A stretch of DNA of 64,000 nt, taken from positions 4,993,501 through 5,057,500 of the forward strand of contig NC_091677.1 of NCBI RefSeq assembly GCF_042453785.1, written 5' to 3'. The stretch comes from Malus domestica (Eukaryota > Streptophyta > Magnoliopsida > Rosales > Rosaceae). Position 1 is the first letter of the stretch; each line of letters opens with the position of its first letter. A program made the translations under genes and the position numbers. Of the stretch, positions 45,590 to 55,236 are shown piece by piece. The notes below the pieces were generated by a model. That model saw only the letters and a program-made list of their open reading frames with translations, did no database searches and was not told the DNA's origin.

Positions 45590-48268
45590 TCACCTTCCAT
45601 TGGGATCGTTGATCTCAGAGAAGACAGTCCCAGACATTCCTTTAATCGATTCATTAGTAGTAGAATTATGATCACTACTAGTCTTGCTCACCCTGCTCTT
45701 CTTCAATTCCGACGACTCCTCCCAGCTAATAAACCCTACATCGCTCCCAGTCACACTCTCAATGTCATCTCCACCGCCCATTTCATCGTTCGAATTTGAA
45801 TCCCCTCCAACGCTCTGCTGAAGCTGCAGAGCAAACTCAAGCCCCCACACAACATCATTCATTGACGGCCGTTCGATCCCACTGTCATGCATGCAACTCA
45901 CCGCAATCTCAACGTACTTTTTCAAACATGCATTTCCAATCTTACCCCTCAAGCTTGGATCTATGATCTGATCAAGTTTCCCATTCCGGTGACAAATTTT
46001 AGTCCACTCAGCCAAACTCATTTGCTTTTTCTCTGCCGTACGAATCAAAGCTGGCCTCGCACACAGTACTTCACACAACACTACACCAAATGAGTATACA
46101 TCAGACTTCTCCGTCAATTGTTGACGGCGATAATATTCAGGGTCCAAATATCCGAAACTACCCTTCACCACCGTGCTGATATGGGTCTGAGACACGTTCG
46201 TGGACCCCATTTTCGAAAGTCCAAAATCCGAAACTTTGGCCACCCATTTCTCATCCAATAAGATATTTGTGCTCTTTACGTCTCGATGAATGATTGTGTA
46301 CTTCGCACCTGTGTGAAGGTAGTGCAACCCACGCGCCGCCCCGATACAAATCTGTAGCCGTTGATCCCACGGTAGAGGTGGATTATCGGTATTGTAGAGA
46401 TGGTCGCGGAGAGTCCCACGCGCCATGTAGTCGTACACCAAGATCATCTCACCGTCGTCCATACAGTACCCAACGAGCGGCACCAGATGGACGTGGCGGA
46501 GCTGGGATAGCATGTCGATCTCCGTCTTGAACTCGTGAGCTCCCTGCGACGACTCCGATTTCAGCCGCTTGATTGCAACAGGGTGCAACCCACCATCCAT
46601 GTTGACATTTCCTTTGTATACGTGTCCGAAACCGCCGACGCCAATAATGAAAACACTGTCGAAGTTTTGGGTGGCGGCTTTGATCTCCGCCAGTGAAAAG
46701 TAGCGACACAAATCGGACGGTAAAGAAGAGCGGTGAGTCTTGGTTGACTTGGTCGTCGCAGAAGAAAATGGACCCCACTTTGTTCCTTGCCTGGAGCTTG
46801 AGTCCTTGACTTTTCTTCCTCTCCGGAAAACCAAAAATCCAAACACAGAGGCCAAAACAAACACACCTGAAACTACACCGGCGATGATCGCAAGCAGAGG
46901 AATAGATTTCTTGTCTGAAACTTTGGGGCTCTCCGGCTGAGCTATATTTGGCGGGGGAGGCGGGTCGGGGTTTGGTCCGGCGAGATTCCTATTTGAATCA
47001 CTGAGCTTGAAGATCTCGAGTCCGTTCAAGATTGCATCGTTGTAATTCGTCAACCGATCTTTTGGGGTGGCTTGCAGTGCAAGAAAGAGATGAACTTTCT
47101 TTTTACTTCCGGCGCCTGCAGGCACGAAAACGACGTAGTCTTTGTACACCGGCTTCCCATTACCGCGGCTCCACGTGATTACATCCGCCATCTGCTCCGC
47201 CGTCTGATTGGAGATGAAGATTTGAAACAGCCGGTCCCTGGGCAATGTAACATCACCTTCGAACTCACAAAAATGAAGCCGAACAAAGTAATAAAACGTA
47301 GAATCTACCGGAAACCCCCAGGTGAGATTATAGATCTTATTTATGGTTTTGTTCGTCCCCATCGACCGAGCGGTTCGGTAAACTTCTTCCGGAGCAGAGT
47401 ACTCCGGAATTTCCGAAAAGTCGGGCTGAATACTACTGTTTTGCGGCAGAACACTAAAGTTTTTACTCAAATCGTCCAAATAGTTGTACTCCACTTGAAT
47501 ACCATCCCAGTTTCTGTACATTCCAGTGTCCCGATTGAACGAGAGCTGAGATCCGCCGACGTTGATCCGGTAGACCATCTCCATGGCGGCGTTATTTTCG
47601 ATCCGAGACGGGTTTATGCTGCCTACGGAAACAGGCCCATCTGCGCTTTGTGGTGAAGTGTAATAAAGATTGTCGGGCATGGACACGATTTCGATTCCAT
47701 TGATGAAGGCATAGGCATCTGGACTTGCTCTGCTCGGTGTGAACGTGATGTTCAAGCTCTGTTCGGATGCAATGTTGAGACAGAACTCCCTGGATACTGT
47801 CTCCGACGAGAAAGCGTCGGCGGTGACGGAGGCGTTGAAATCGCGGAGAAGGGTAAAGCCGCCGGCTTCAACTGAGAAGAGGGATTTAGATCGGTCGAAC
47901 TCGGCGGCGTAGGAAGTGGGGTAGAAGTACAAGCGGATGAACTTTTGGCCGCTGGTGAGCGGAAATGTGTACGTAAATTCGGAGCGAGAGAGCCGAGCTG
48001 TGGTGTAAGGCACTTGGCTGGAGGAGGAGATCGGGGTTGCTGCTTTGTATACGGATGAGCTGCCAGCTGCTTGGAAGGGGGAGAATTTTGAGTTGATATC
48101 GCCACTCCAAGTTCGTCCGTCCTGTTGGTTGACTTGGTCGCCGGAAAAGCCGCACTGTAGGGTGATGTCATCGACCGGTTTGTAGACAGAGGGTGAGTCT
48201 CCGGCGACGTGTAGGGTTATGATTTGCAGAAACAGGGTAAGGAACAGATGAGCAAGATTGGGTTTCAT
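45590..48268 (-). CDS. FERONIA-like CrRLK1L receptor kinase, 892 aa, full length
   Basis: A full-length single-exon receptor kinase, close to the length of Arabidopsis FERONIA (895 aa). The start MKPNLAHLFLTLFLQIITLH gives a signal peptide (about 1-23). Malectin-like ectodomain about 30-430 with many N-x-S/T sites (NRNxS, TNKT, SNQT). Transmembrane helix about 456-480 (AIIAGVVSGVFVLASVFGFL) followed by RRGRK. The kinase has GVGGFGHVYKG (about 542-552), VAIKRLK, HRDVKSTN (about 659-666), DFGLSKMG (about 680-687), KGSFGYLDPEYYRR and ERPSMNDVVWGLEFALQL. The long tail contains an SSELKKSRVSK segment and the cluster-wide ending GMSGTVFSEINDPNGR. The family senses RALF peptides and cell-wall pectin at the plasma membrane (family knowledge). 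It is the only copy here with both an intact kinase and the complete tail, so it is the best candidate for a fully working receptor. Its 5' end and upstream DNA are duplicated at 49262 onward. Confidence 0.95.
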   Translation of the reverse strand: MKPNLAHLFLTLFLQIITLHVAGDSPSVYKPVDDITLQCGFSGDQVNQQDGRTWSGDINSKFSPFQAAGSSSVYKAATPISSSSQVPYTTARLSRSEFTYTFPLTSGQKFIRLYFYPTSYAAEFDRSKSLFSVEAGGFTLLRDFNASVTADAFSSETVSREFCLNIASEQSLNITFTPSRASPDAYAFINGIEIVSMPDNLYYTSPQSADGPVSVGSINPSRIENNAAMEMVYRINVGGSQLSFNRDTGMYRNWDGIQVEYNYLDDLSKNFSVLPQNSSIQPDFSEIPEYSAPEEVYRTARSMGTNKTINKIYNLTWGFPVDSTFYYFVRLHFCEFEGDVTLPRDRLFQIFISNQTAEQMADVITWSRGNGKPVYKDYVVFVPAGAGSKKKVHLFLALQATPKDRLTNYNDAILNGLEIFKLSDSNRNLAGPNPDPPPPPNIAQPESPKVSDKKSIPLLAIIAGVVSGVFVLASVFGFLVFRRGRKVKDSSSRQGTKWGPFSSATTKSTKTHRSSLPSDLCRYFSLAEIKAATQNFDSVFIIGVGGFGHVYKGNVNMDGGLHPVAIKRLKSESSQGAHEFKTEIDMLSQLRHVHLVPLVGYCMDDGEMILVYDYMARGTLRDHLYNTDNPPLPWDQRLQICIGAARGLHYLHTGAKYTIIHRDVKSTNILLDEKWVAKVSDFGLSKMGSTNVSQTHISTVVKGSFGYLDPEYYRRQQLTEKSDVYSFGVVLCEVLCARPALIRTAEKKQMSLAEWTKICHRNGKLDQIIDPSLRGKIGNACLKKYVEIAVSCMHDSGIERPSMNDVVWGLEFALQLQQSVGGDSNSNDEMGGGDDIESVTGSDVGFISWEESSELKKSRVSKTSSDHNSTTNESIKGMSGTVFSEINDPNGR

Positions 48269-49261
48269 GGTAAGGTGTTTGCTGCATATGGAAACGGGGG
48301 AATCTGTTGCTGCTTATTATCGTAAGCTTATCAAAATTCCATTTATAATTAAACTTCTAACTGGATTTTGGATACTTTAATGGTGAAGTGTTCAGTTGTA
48401 ATTTGAAAACTGGGTGCTTGAAAATTCAGAGGTTTTTTTTTTTTTTTTACCAAATTTCTGATGAATATTAAAGCAGCTTGTCTTGTCCTCTACTCTTAGT
48501 TGTTATATTATTGTTGAATGCACAATTATTGAAAATCTAGGGGCAAAACAAAATTTCTGATGAAAATTTAATGGAGGAATGACTTTTCCCGGCACTTTAT
48601 AAAGGATCAAGCTTTAGAAAAAATAATAAAAAATGTTTGAAAATTTTGAGTTTTAATAATAAGGATAAAATAAAGGGTAAAATGTATAGTAACATGATTA
48701 ATTTTTTAGTGTAAAAATATAATTTTTAGTTAAAATAACAGTACTGTAAGTTTTCGTTAAAGTTCTCTGAATTTGTTAATGGTTTATTATGCCACAATTA
48801 CCCTGAATTTGTCTCATTTAAATCTCTCTCTCATGGATCAAAGACTTTGAATGTGGTCTAAATTCTCAAAGATTCTCAATCATCAACAGTAACGTTAATA
48901 GACTATGCACAAAGGGTAGTGGTAGTGGACTTGAAGAGTCAAAGTCTTTGTCACAAGTCTTTATGCATGGTGGGTCGTTTGCTTGTATACTTTTCCAAAC
49001 AAATAGATTAACTTGTTATATATTCTTACGGATAGTGCTTGTTAGAAAAGTCTCACCACTAGCAAGTTGCAAACAACCCGTCAAATGGGATCCAGCTATA
49101 TGAGTTAGTAAACGTCATTTTAACAAGCATGTCTCTTTTCAAATGTGACTTTTGTGGTAAGGTGATGATATTATCCCCACAGATTTTTGTTAGCATTGAT
49201 GCATTTGGGGATTACATGTATCATTGATTTTAAGTGCACATAAACGACTAACATATAAGAG
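48269..49261. promoter_or_regulatory. Upstream region of the 892-aa receptor, copy 1
   Basis: Contains the inferred promoter. The blocks around 48490-48560, 48880-49090 and 49100-49240 recur in order at 49590-49640, 50725-50935 and 50940-51090. It holds a diverged dispersed repeat at about 48625-48775. Confidence 0.55.
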
Positions 49262-49365
49262 GTTTATGTTGACTTGTCGCTGGAAAAGCCACACTAAAGG
49301 GTGATGTCATCGACCAAAGTGTACACGGAGGCTGAGTCTGCAGCCACGTGTAGGGTTATGATTAA
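49262..49365 (-). pseudogene. Receptor 5' end fragment, duplicate of the 892-aa gene start
   Basis: The plus-strand words gttgacttgtcgctggaaaagcc, gggtgatgtcatcgacca and cacgtgtagggttatgatt align with 48125-48225. This is the signal-peptide and first malectin segment only. Homology then continues into the upstream region, so a segment with the 5' end plus promoter was tandemly duplicated. Confidence 0.8.
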
Positions 49366-49390
49366 ATCTCTACTATGAGTTGTTATGTTA

Positions 49391-49589
49391 GGAAAATGAT
49401 CATCGCCGGATCTTTTTTCTATGGATCATGGGGATTCCGTTATCGTGATCGTTCATTGTATATCGTGTAATTAGAAATCATTTCAAAATTAAAAATTAAA
49501 AAGTAAATATAAATAGTACCTAACAAAAATTGATCGCATGATGTACGATGAACGGTCACGATCACATGATTCCCACCGGATCCTTTTCC
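49391..49589. mobile_element. MITE, 199 bp, perfect 9-bp target duplication
   Basis: Ends ggaaaatgatcatcgccgga and the complement of tcccaccggatccttttcc are an imperfect inverted repeat that continues through atcatg...gtgatcgt-cgttcat. Flanks are gttatgtta at 49382-49390 and 49590-49598. The sister site at about 48500 (gttatatta) is empty. The duplication length suggests a MULE. Confidence 0.82.
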
Positions 49590-50105
49590 GTTATGTTATT
49601 GTTTGGATGCACAAATATTGAAAATCTAGGGCAAAACAAAAGTAGTGGGACATGATTTCATGGAGGAGTTCATCGTTGATTCATCAGGATGGAGATAATT
49701 TTTAGTGTGTTCGGGAATATATGACTGGTATATCTAGTGTTATAACATAATTGGTTAAATTTTTTTTTTTCAAGAGTCTAATTAATTGTATTATGACACT
49801 TGGTATACTGGGTTATGTTCTTGATACTAAAAAATCTATTGGCACAATGACTTCTCAAACCACTAACTAATATATGATCATGAGTGGAATTTTTTCTGAT
49901 ATCACCTTGTATTAGTGGTTCAATACGCCACAATTATATTGAATTCGTTTCATTTAAGTCTTTTTCGAACGAGATGAATCAAAGGCTTTAAAAGGAAGGT
50001 CATCATCCAGAAAGATGACCAAACAATACCCGCCAAAGATTTAAATGTCAAATAATTGGTTGCATGTCTCTATCATCGAGAGTAAAGTTAATCCATATTA
50101 TCTAT

Positions 50106-50682
50106 CTATATTATTAAGAGAATAGGGCTTGTCAACTTTTTTCCCCCCTTTCTTCCAATTTTGCTCTCACTTTTGAACACATAATATTGACATGAGGAGG
50201 GCAAAATAGTAATTTTGTATCTTTTGAACTCTTTCCCCTTTTCTTCCAATTTTGCCCTCACTTTTGAATACACAATGTTAATATGAGGAGGGCAAAATAG
50301 TAATTTTGTATCTTTTGAACTTTTTCCCCTTTTTTTCCTATTTTGCCCTTACTTTTGATACACAATATCTACATAAGGAGGGCAAAATAGTATTTTTATA
50401 TTGAAATATTTACATAAGATAAAAAATATGCATTTATTAAGAGAAATTATCCCTCCATCATTTTTTCATACATGTAAGTGAAATCATAATGTTTTTATGA
50501 TAGTTTGAATGAACTGAAGCGGTTGCGCTTGAGGAGAATGTGGGAGGTGGTGGGCGGTTTTTCCCCTTTTTTCCTATTTTGCCCTCACTTTTCATACACA
50601 CTATTGACAAATAGGAGGGCAAAATAGGAAAACAAAAGGGGGGAAAAAGTTGACAATGAGGCTTCTCTTAATAATAGTATAG
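50106..50682. mobile_element. Inverted-repeat element with internal tandem units
   Basis: Ends ctatattattaagagaatag and the complement of cttctcttaataatagtatag, followed inward by ttgtcaacttttt. Inside, a unit of about 90 bp (attttgccctcacttttg ... aggagggcaaaatagtaatt) occurs about three times at 50140-50405 and again at 50565-50640. It is absent from the sister region near 48900, so it is a later insertion. Confidence 0.65.
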
Positions 50683-51052
50683 GAAACAAATATGCATTTA
50701 GTAAGAGAAATTGTTCACACACACACTTGTACTCTCTGCTAGTAGACTTAATACAAAGGGTAGTCGACGAAATATCCAAAATCTTTGCCACAAGTCTTTA
50801 TGCATAGTGATTTGCTTGTATACTTTTCCAAACAACAAGTAGAGATTGTGTTGTTAACTTGTTATATAGTCTTAAGGAAAATGCTAGGTAGAAACGTCTC
50901 ACCACTAACAAGTAACAACCAACCCGTCAAATGGTATCGAGGTATGAGTTGGTATACGTCATTTTAACAAGCATGTGTCTTTACGATGTGATTTTTGAGT
51001 TAAGATGATGATAATACACACACGGATTTTCGTTAGCATTGATGCATTTTGT

Positions 51053-51426
51053 GATTTACATGTACTATTGATTTTAAGTGCATATAGACGACTGATTCTA
51101 AGTGCATATAGATGACTGACATACCCTATTCTTATAAGGTACTTGAACAAATTAATACCTAATATACTCGACCATCCTTATATAATATAGTTTGGCTACA
51201 ATAATATTAGGGGATATCCTCAATCTGTTGAGGTTTTGCGATTTAGATGTGTTATTGATTTTAAGTGCCTACACACAACTGATTCTAAGTGCACATAGAC
51301 AACTGACATACCCTCTTCTTATAAGGTACTTGAACAAATTAATACTTAATATACTCGACCATCCTTATATAATATAGTTTGGCTACAATAATATTAGGGG
51401 ATATCCTCAATCAGTTGAGGTTTTGA
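51053..51426. repeat. Tandem duplication, 2 x 187 bp
   Basis: Units 51053-51239 and 51240-51426 share gattta-atgt ... ggatatcctcaatc-gttgaggttttg with few differences. The repeated ttctaagtgcatatagac word inside gives a smaller sub-repeat. Non-coding. Confidence 0.9.
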
Positions 51427-51996
51427 GCTTCTGCCTAGCTAAGTTTATGTTAACATGGTGTATAGTGTATATAACCAAAAAGCACATTGTCTTCATAGAA
51501 TTTATGTTCATCTATTTTGAAATGGAAGTAAAATAAAGCCAACAAGTTACAAGAAAACCCTTATTTGACTAAAATTTATGATTAAACTTCTACTAGTTAA
51601 GATCTATAAAAATTAGTGATAATTATGTGATTAATGAATGGGAGACACAATATATTGGGTGATGCTATCCATACACATTCCATTTTACTTTTCCTTAGCC
51701 GTTAGGTTGAACGAATTGAAAAAATCAAAAGACCAAAATTAACAGAGGTATAGGCACCACCCTATATATTATACAACAATATGAACCATTATTTTTTAAT
51801 GTGAAACATTTTAAACCATGAATCTACTCTCAAAACACATTAGTATAAATAATTAAACGACAGAAGTGGAAAATATACTTTCCATATCCATTTTGGGTGG
51901 TGTTCTGAGAGACAAATGGCCACAAATATTTTTTGTAATCTGTTGGGAGCTTGAGGTTTCCAAATTCAAATTCAAGAGGTTGGGTTAGGCTCGCCG
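51427..51996. other. Intergenic, AT-rich, nothing recognised
   Basis: No gene or clear element ends are seen before the metalloproteinase fragment. Confidence 0.4.
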
Positions 51997-52122
51997 GATG
52001 ACTTCAAGATTAGCTTTCAACGTCGTGATCATGGAGACGGTATCTCATTCGATGGGGCAAGTGGAATTTTGGACCATGCTTTTGCTCCCACGGATGGAAG
52101 GCTGCACTTGGATGCAGATGAA
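51997..52122 (+). pseudogene. Matrix metalloproteinase fragment (plant MMP)
   Basis: The plus strand reads DDFKISFQRRDHGDGISFDG and then ASGILDHAFAPTDGRLHLDADE. This is the MMP catalytic-domain segment with the structural-metal HGD and the LAHAFxP...GxxHxDxxE loop of plant MMPs. The zinc-binding HExxHxxGxxH part that should follow is missing, and the sequence runs into a MITE. About 42 codons of a roughly 370-residue protein, so a gene fragment only. Confidence 0.8.
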
Positions 52123-52192
52123 CGAACTCGATCTGGTTTGAGGCCTCCAAGTAAGAACAAACTTGATCCGGTTTGGGTGGCTACGCACGAAA

Positions 52193-52381
52193 GGACTGGG
52201 TTCACCTCCGGATCCCAGCCTGCAGAGCCAGCTGACCACAAGATCTCATCCTTCCATTTTTGATCTTGTGGCCAGGAATAATGAAAAATTCTCACGCAAA
52301 ACAAGGCAAGATGAAAATGGAAGGATGCGATCTTGTGGTCAGTTGGCTCCGCAGGATGGGATCCGTAGGTGATCCCAGTCC
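52193..52381. mobile_element. Palindromic MITE, 189 bp
   Basis: Arms ggactgggttcacctccgga ... gctgaccacaagatctcatc and their complement at 52300-52381 (ggatgcgatcttgtggtcag ... gatcccagtcc) are about 80 bp each. No clear target duplication. It lies just beyond the metalloproteinase fragment. Confidence 0.7.
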
Positions 52382-52699
52382 GTCGTGATAGAAATGGCCC
52401 TTCATGACTTTAGTTGTGAAGATAAACATCAATAAAATAAAATTGTTTAAGTGTCTCATAAATTTGTTTTATAAAAGTACTTTTAACTAAAAAAACAATG
52501 TTTATAAACTTTTGTATAAAATTGCTATGAGCATATTAAATGACTAAAACTGATCACCATGCTTAAAAAAAAAAGAAAAAAAAAAGGTCTTTTTCAGATG
52601 GTAGACTCTGCTTCCGCGTTTCTATGCTTTTCACATTTGATGTTCTAAATTTTTTAATAAGCTTTTTTTTTTTTAAAGCATCACAACTCCAAACCAACC

Positions 52700-52990
52700 T
52701 GTAATCACTTCAGGCATTGGGAATCGAAGGATGTGCACCATCAGTTCGGAAATTTTCCTTGAGCATCTCCGCAGGTATGTTGTCTCCGATTTCTTTGAAT
52801 AAAAATTCAGGCAACGGGGAGTTGAAGCACACCTTCGAAGCTGTCAAACTCGTTAGGAGTTTTATCGAACAAGGCTTCGAGCTCCGGTCTAATGAATTGG
52901 GCTATAATTTCAATGCATGTGCCAGGACGTCTGACATCTTCCGGTGTCCAAATCGTAGCTTACGACATTGCTGCATAGATAACCCTCGTC
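52700..52990 (-). pseudogene. Lipoxygenase fragment
   Basis: The minus strand reads [28 protein letters not shown], then in another frame [28 protein letters not shown] and in a third frame LRFPMPEVIT. These match the segment of plant 9-lipoxygenases between the N-terminal barrel and the catalytic domain (family form FDTFQDVLNLYEGG...IPAEMLKEIFRTDG..LKFPMPQVI). At least two frame breaks and an internal loss are seen, and the iron-binding histidine region is absent. A dead gene fragment. Confidence 0.72.
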
Positions 52991-53870
52991 ATATTGGTTG
53001 TTGAATTAGAGTTTTATCTCAACCAATTAATGTATTAATGAAGCATTGTAATCGTAGGTAATTTCCATTTACTAACCTAGGTATAAACCAAAGAGAAATA
53101 CTTAGTTACTGATAAATCTTTTTTTTTTTTTTTGACAAATGGGAGAATAATCTGCACTGAATTTTTCTAACTATGGGGATGGGAGAAAATTTAAACTAGA
53201 AAAATAGTGGGTTGAAGAGAAACGCTCTATCTACCAAGCAATCTGTCACTTGCTTGACCAATCAATTAGTTATCTTGTTATTGATCACAATCTGTTTTTT
53301 TCAATAATATTACAAAAAATGCCATGGTAATCGTAGGTCATGTTTCTAAGTTGTGTCATTTCTCATTTCCTAAATTATAACATATTGTTGATCAACATAA
53401 GTGTTTTGTAATTAATATTGTAATCAATAACTTGAACTTCGCTTTATATTGTATGGAATCCGCATATCGTAAAACCATGTATGGGGGCTAATGCATATCC
53501 TGTGTTGGAAGGTCAAGGAAGCTAATGGCCTAATGCCATGGGAGCCGGCAATTAAAACTTCAGTGAGAAGCGATCATAACTATAACGGTCCTAAGTCAGA
53601 AAATTTCTTGTCGAATAAATTTCAAGTTCCCCAACACAGTACGAAAGACGTAACGATCTGGACAATCTCAAGCAGTTCCAACCCAAAACCCAATTGTCAA
53701 ATGAACCTCACACCTTTCTCAAGCTCTGTAGGCTAGTTGGTATGCACATTCCCAAAGGGCTAAATGGACCATACCAAATCAACCCAATCAAAAGCCCAAT
53801 CAGATTGCAAACAACCCACATCCAAATCAAACACGGGTCAGAAAAGACCCAAATTTCAAATCGGGTTAGT
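52991..53870. other. Intergenic and promoter side of the DUF2039 gene
   Basis: A T-run with gacaaatgggagaataatctgcact near 53120-53160 may be a SINE-like remnant. No gene is recognised. The proximal promoter of the next gene is within 53750-53960. Confidence 0.35.
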
Positions 53871-53966
53871 CTTCTCTGTCTGTCTTCCCCTAAAACCCTA
53901 GACTTTCTTTTACTCTGTTGTCACAGAAAACGCAAAAGTTTCAATCTTTGAAAATCGTAAGGAACC

Positions 53967-54765
53967 ATGATGAACGGCGGTCGGCACCAAAACAAATTCG
54001 CATGGAAGCCAAACCTCGGCGTCAAAATCAACGAAACCGAGGTCGGAGGCCGGTTCCGGCCGCTGTCGGAGATAACGGGGGTCTGCCAGCGCTGCAAGGA
54101 ACAGATCGAGTGGAAGCGCCGTTACGGAAAGTACAAGACCCTGACGGAACCCGCCAAGTGCCAACGTTGTACCAAACGCGCCGTCCGTCAGTCCCACCAT
54201 AAGCTCTGTGCTGCTTGTGCTAAGGAACAGCGTGTTTGTGCGAAGTGTTGCAGTCGTGTCGAGCAAATTGTCGGAAAAGACCTTGCGGAAGTGGAGTCTG
54301 AGCAGAAGCAGCTTCAAGAGGTTTGATTTCTTAATGTTGTTTTTGTAAAGTTTCCAGTTTTTAACTGGTTTTCGATTCGAAAATTGACGGAAATTGATGG
54401 GTTTGTTTTGTTTTGTGGAAATTGTAATGCACAGGCGATCAAAAATGCAAGAGAAAGAGATAGGAGGAGTCTATTGCGTGCGGTATGTTCTCGAATTTGA
54501 GCACATTTGTTTGTTCTTGTATTGGATTGTGAATCAAAAGTTGCATAATTTGTGATCTCGGATTGTACTTTAACAGATGAATGCTGGAAAATCTACGGGT
54601 GTAGCGAAAGCTGCAAGCGAGAAGGGAGGAGACAAAGCGGGGGACCTGTTCCCGTCTGCGTCACTCGAAGAATATGCAGAGGCAAGCAGAGATGATGAGG
54701 AAAACGACGGTGATGATGGTGATGATGGTGAAGGCGAAGAAGATGAGGCACATGTTTGCAATTAA
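53967..54765 (+). CDS. DUF2039 (C9orf85-like) zinc-binding protein, 3 exons, 196 aa
   Basis: Exons 53967-54320, 54435-54482 and 54577-54765 join in phase 0 with GT-AG borders (GAG|GTTTGA, ACAG|GCG, GCG|GTATG, ACAG|ATG), giving MMNGGRHQNKFAWKPNLGVK ... EAHVCN. The first exon carries four CxxC pairs (CQRCKEQ, CQRCTKR, CAACAKEQ, CAKCC), expected to bind two zinc ions, within the conserved eukaryotic DUF2039 family whose molecular role is not established. The third exon is acidic and low in complexity (DDEENDGDDGDDGEGEEDE). The start MMNGG is the first ATG of the frame after a typical leader at about 53870-53966. Length fits plant members. The gene appears intact and sits 470 bp upstream of a co-oriented methyltransferase-like gene. 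Confidence 0.9.
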
Positions 54766-55236
54766 AAGAGGTACTAAGTAGTATTTCAGTAGCGAACATG
54801 TGGATTAGGCCCGTTGGCTATGATCGTGTAGTGTGCCCATCCTTTGCACGCAGGTTCGAAATCGCTTGCATCTCTTTGTACTGACAAATTGGGCAAAGAT
54901 ATCCTCGTTTCTTCAACACCATGAAGAAGGTCTTGAAGAAGTAAACTGATCAACGTCTTTTTTTTTTCATGTTTCTTTCGTTGTTTTAGTGGTCCACGCA
55001 TAATTTTGTACAAGTGCTTATGCACAGAAACTTTGAAATTTTGTTTGTTTTTAATTATCAATGAAGTAGGTCTTGTTTAATATTATCACAGATCAAGTTG
55101 CATTGCTTTTGGGGGTTTCTTAGGTTAAAAGCAACCTGCCAATAAAGTATGCTAGGCACCTGGGGAAGATCGAAAGCTCAATAGAAAAATAAGAGAGATC
55201 CAACTTCACTCTTCAAGTCAACAACTTCGAGAGTGA
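54766..55236. other. 3'UTR of DUF2039 gene and promoter of the next gene
   Basis: A short intergenic region with AT-rich stretches; no extra gene is seen. Confidence 0.4.

Larger units (their letters stand above)
49366..51052. repeat. Upstream region of the 892-aa receptor, copy 2
   Basis: Homologous to 48230-49250, enlarged by two insertions: a 199-bp MITE at 49391-49589 and an inverted-repeat element at about 50106-50682. Confidence 0.75.

Noticed and set aside
47072-47656. 194-codon plus-strand frame opposite the 892-aa receptor
   Set aside because: Antisense shadow of the malectin-like domain; similar shadows occur over the other copies.
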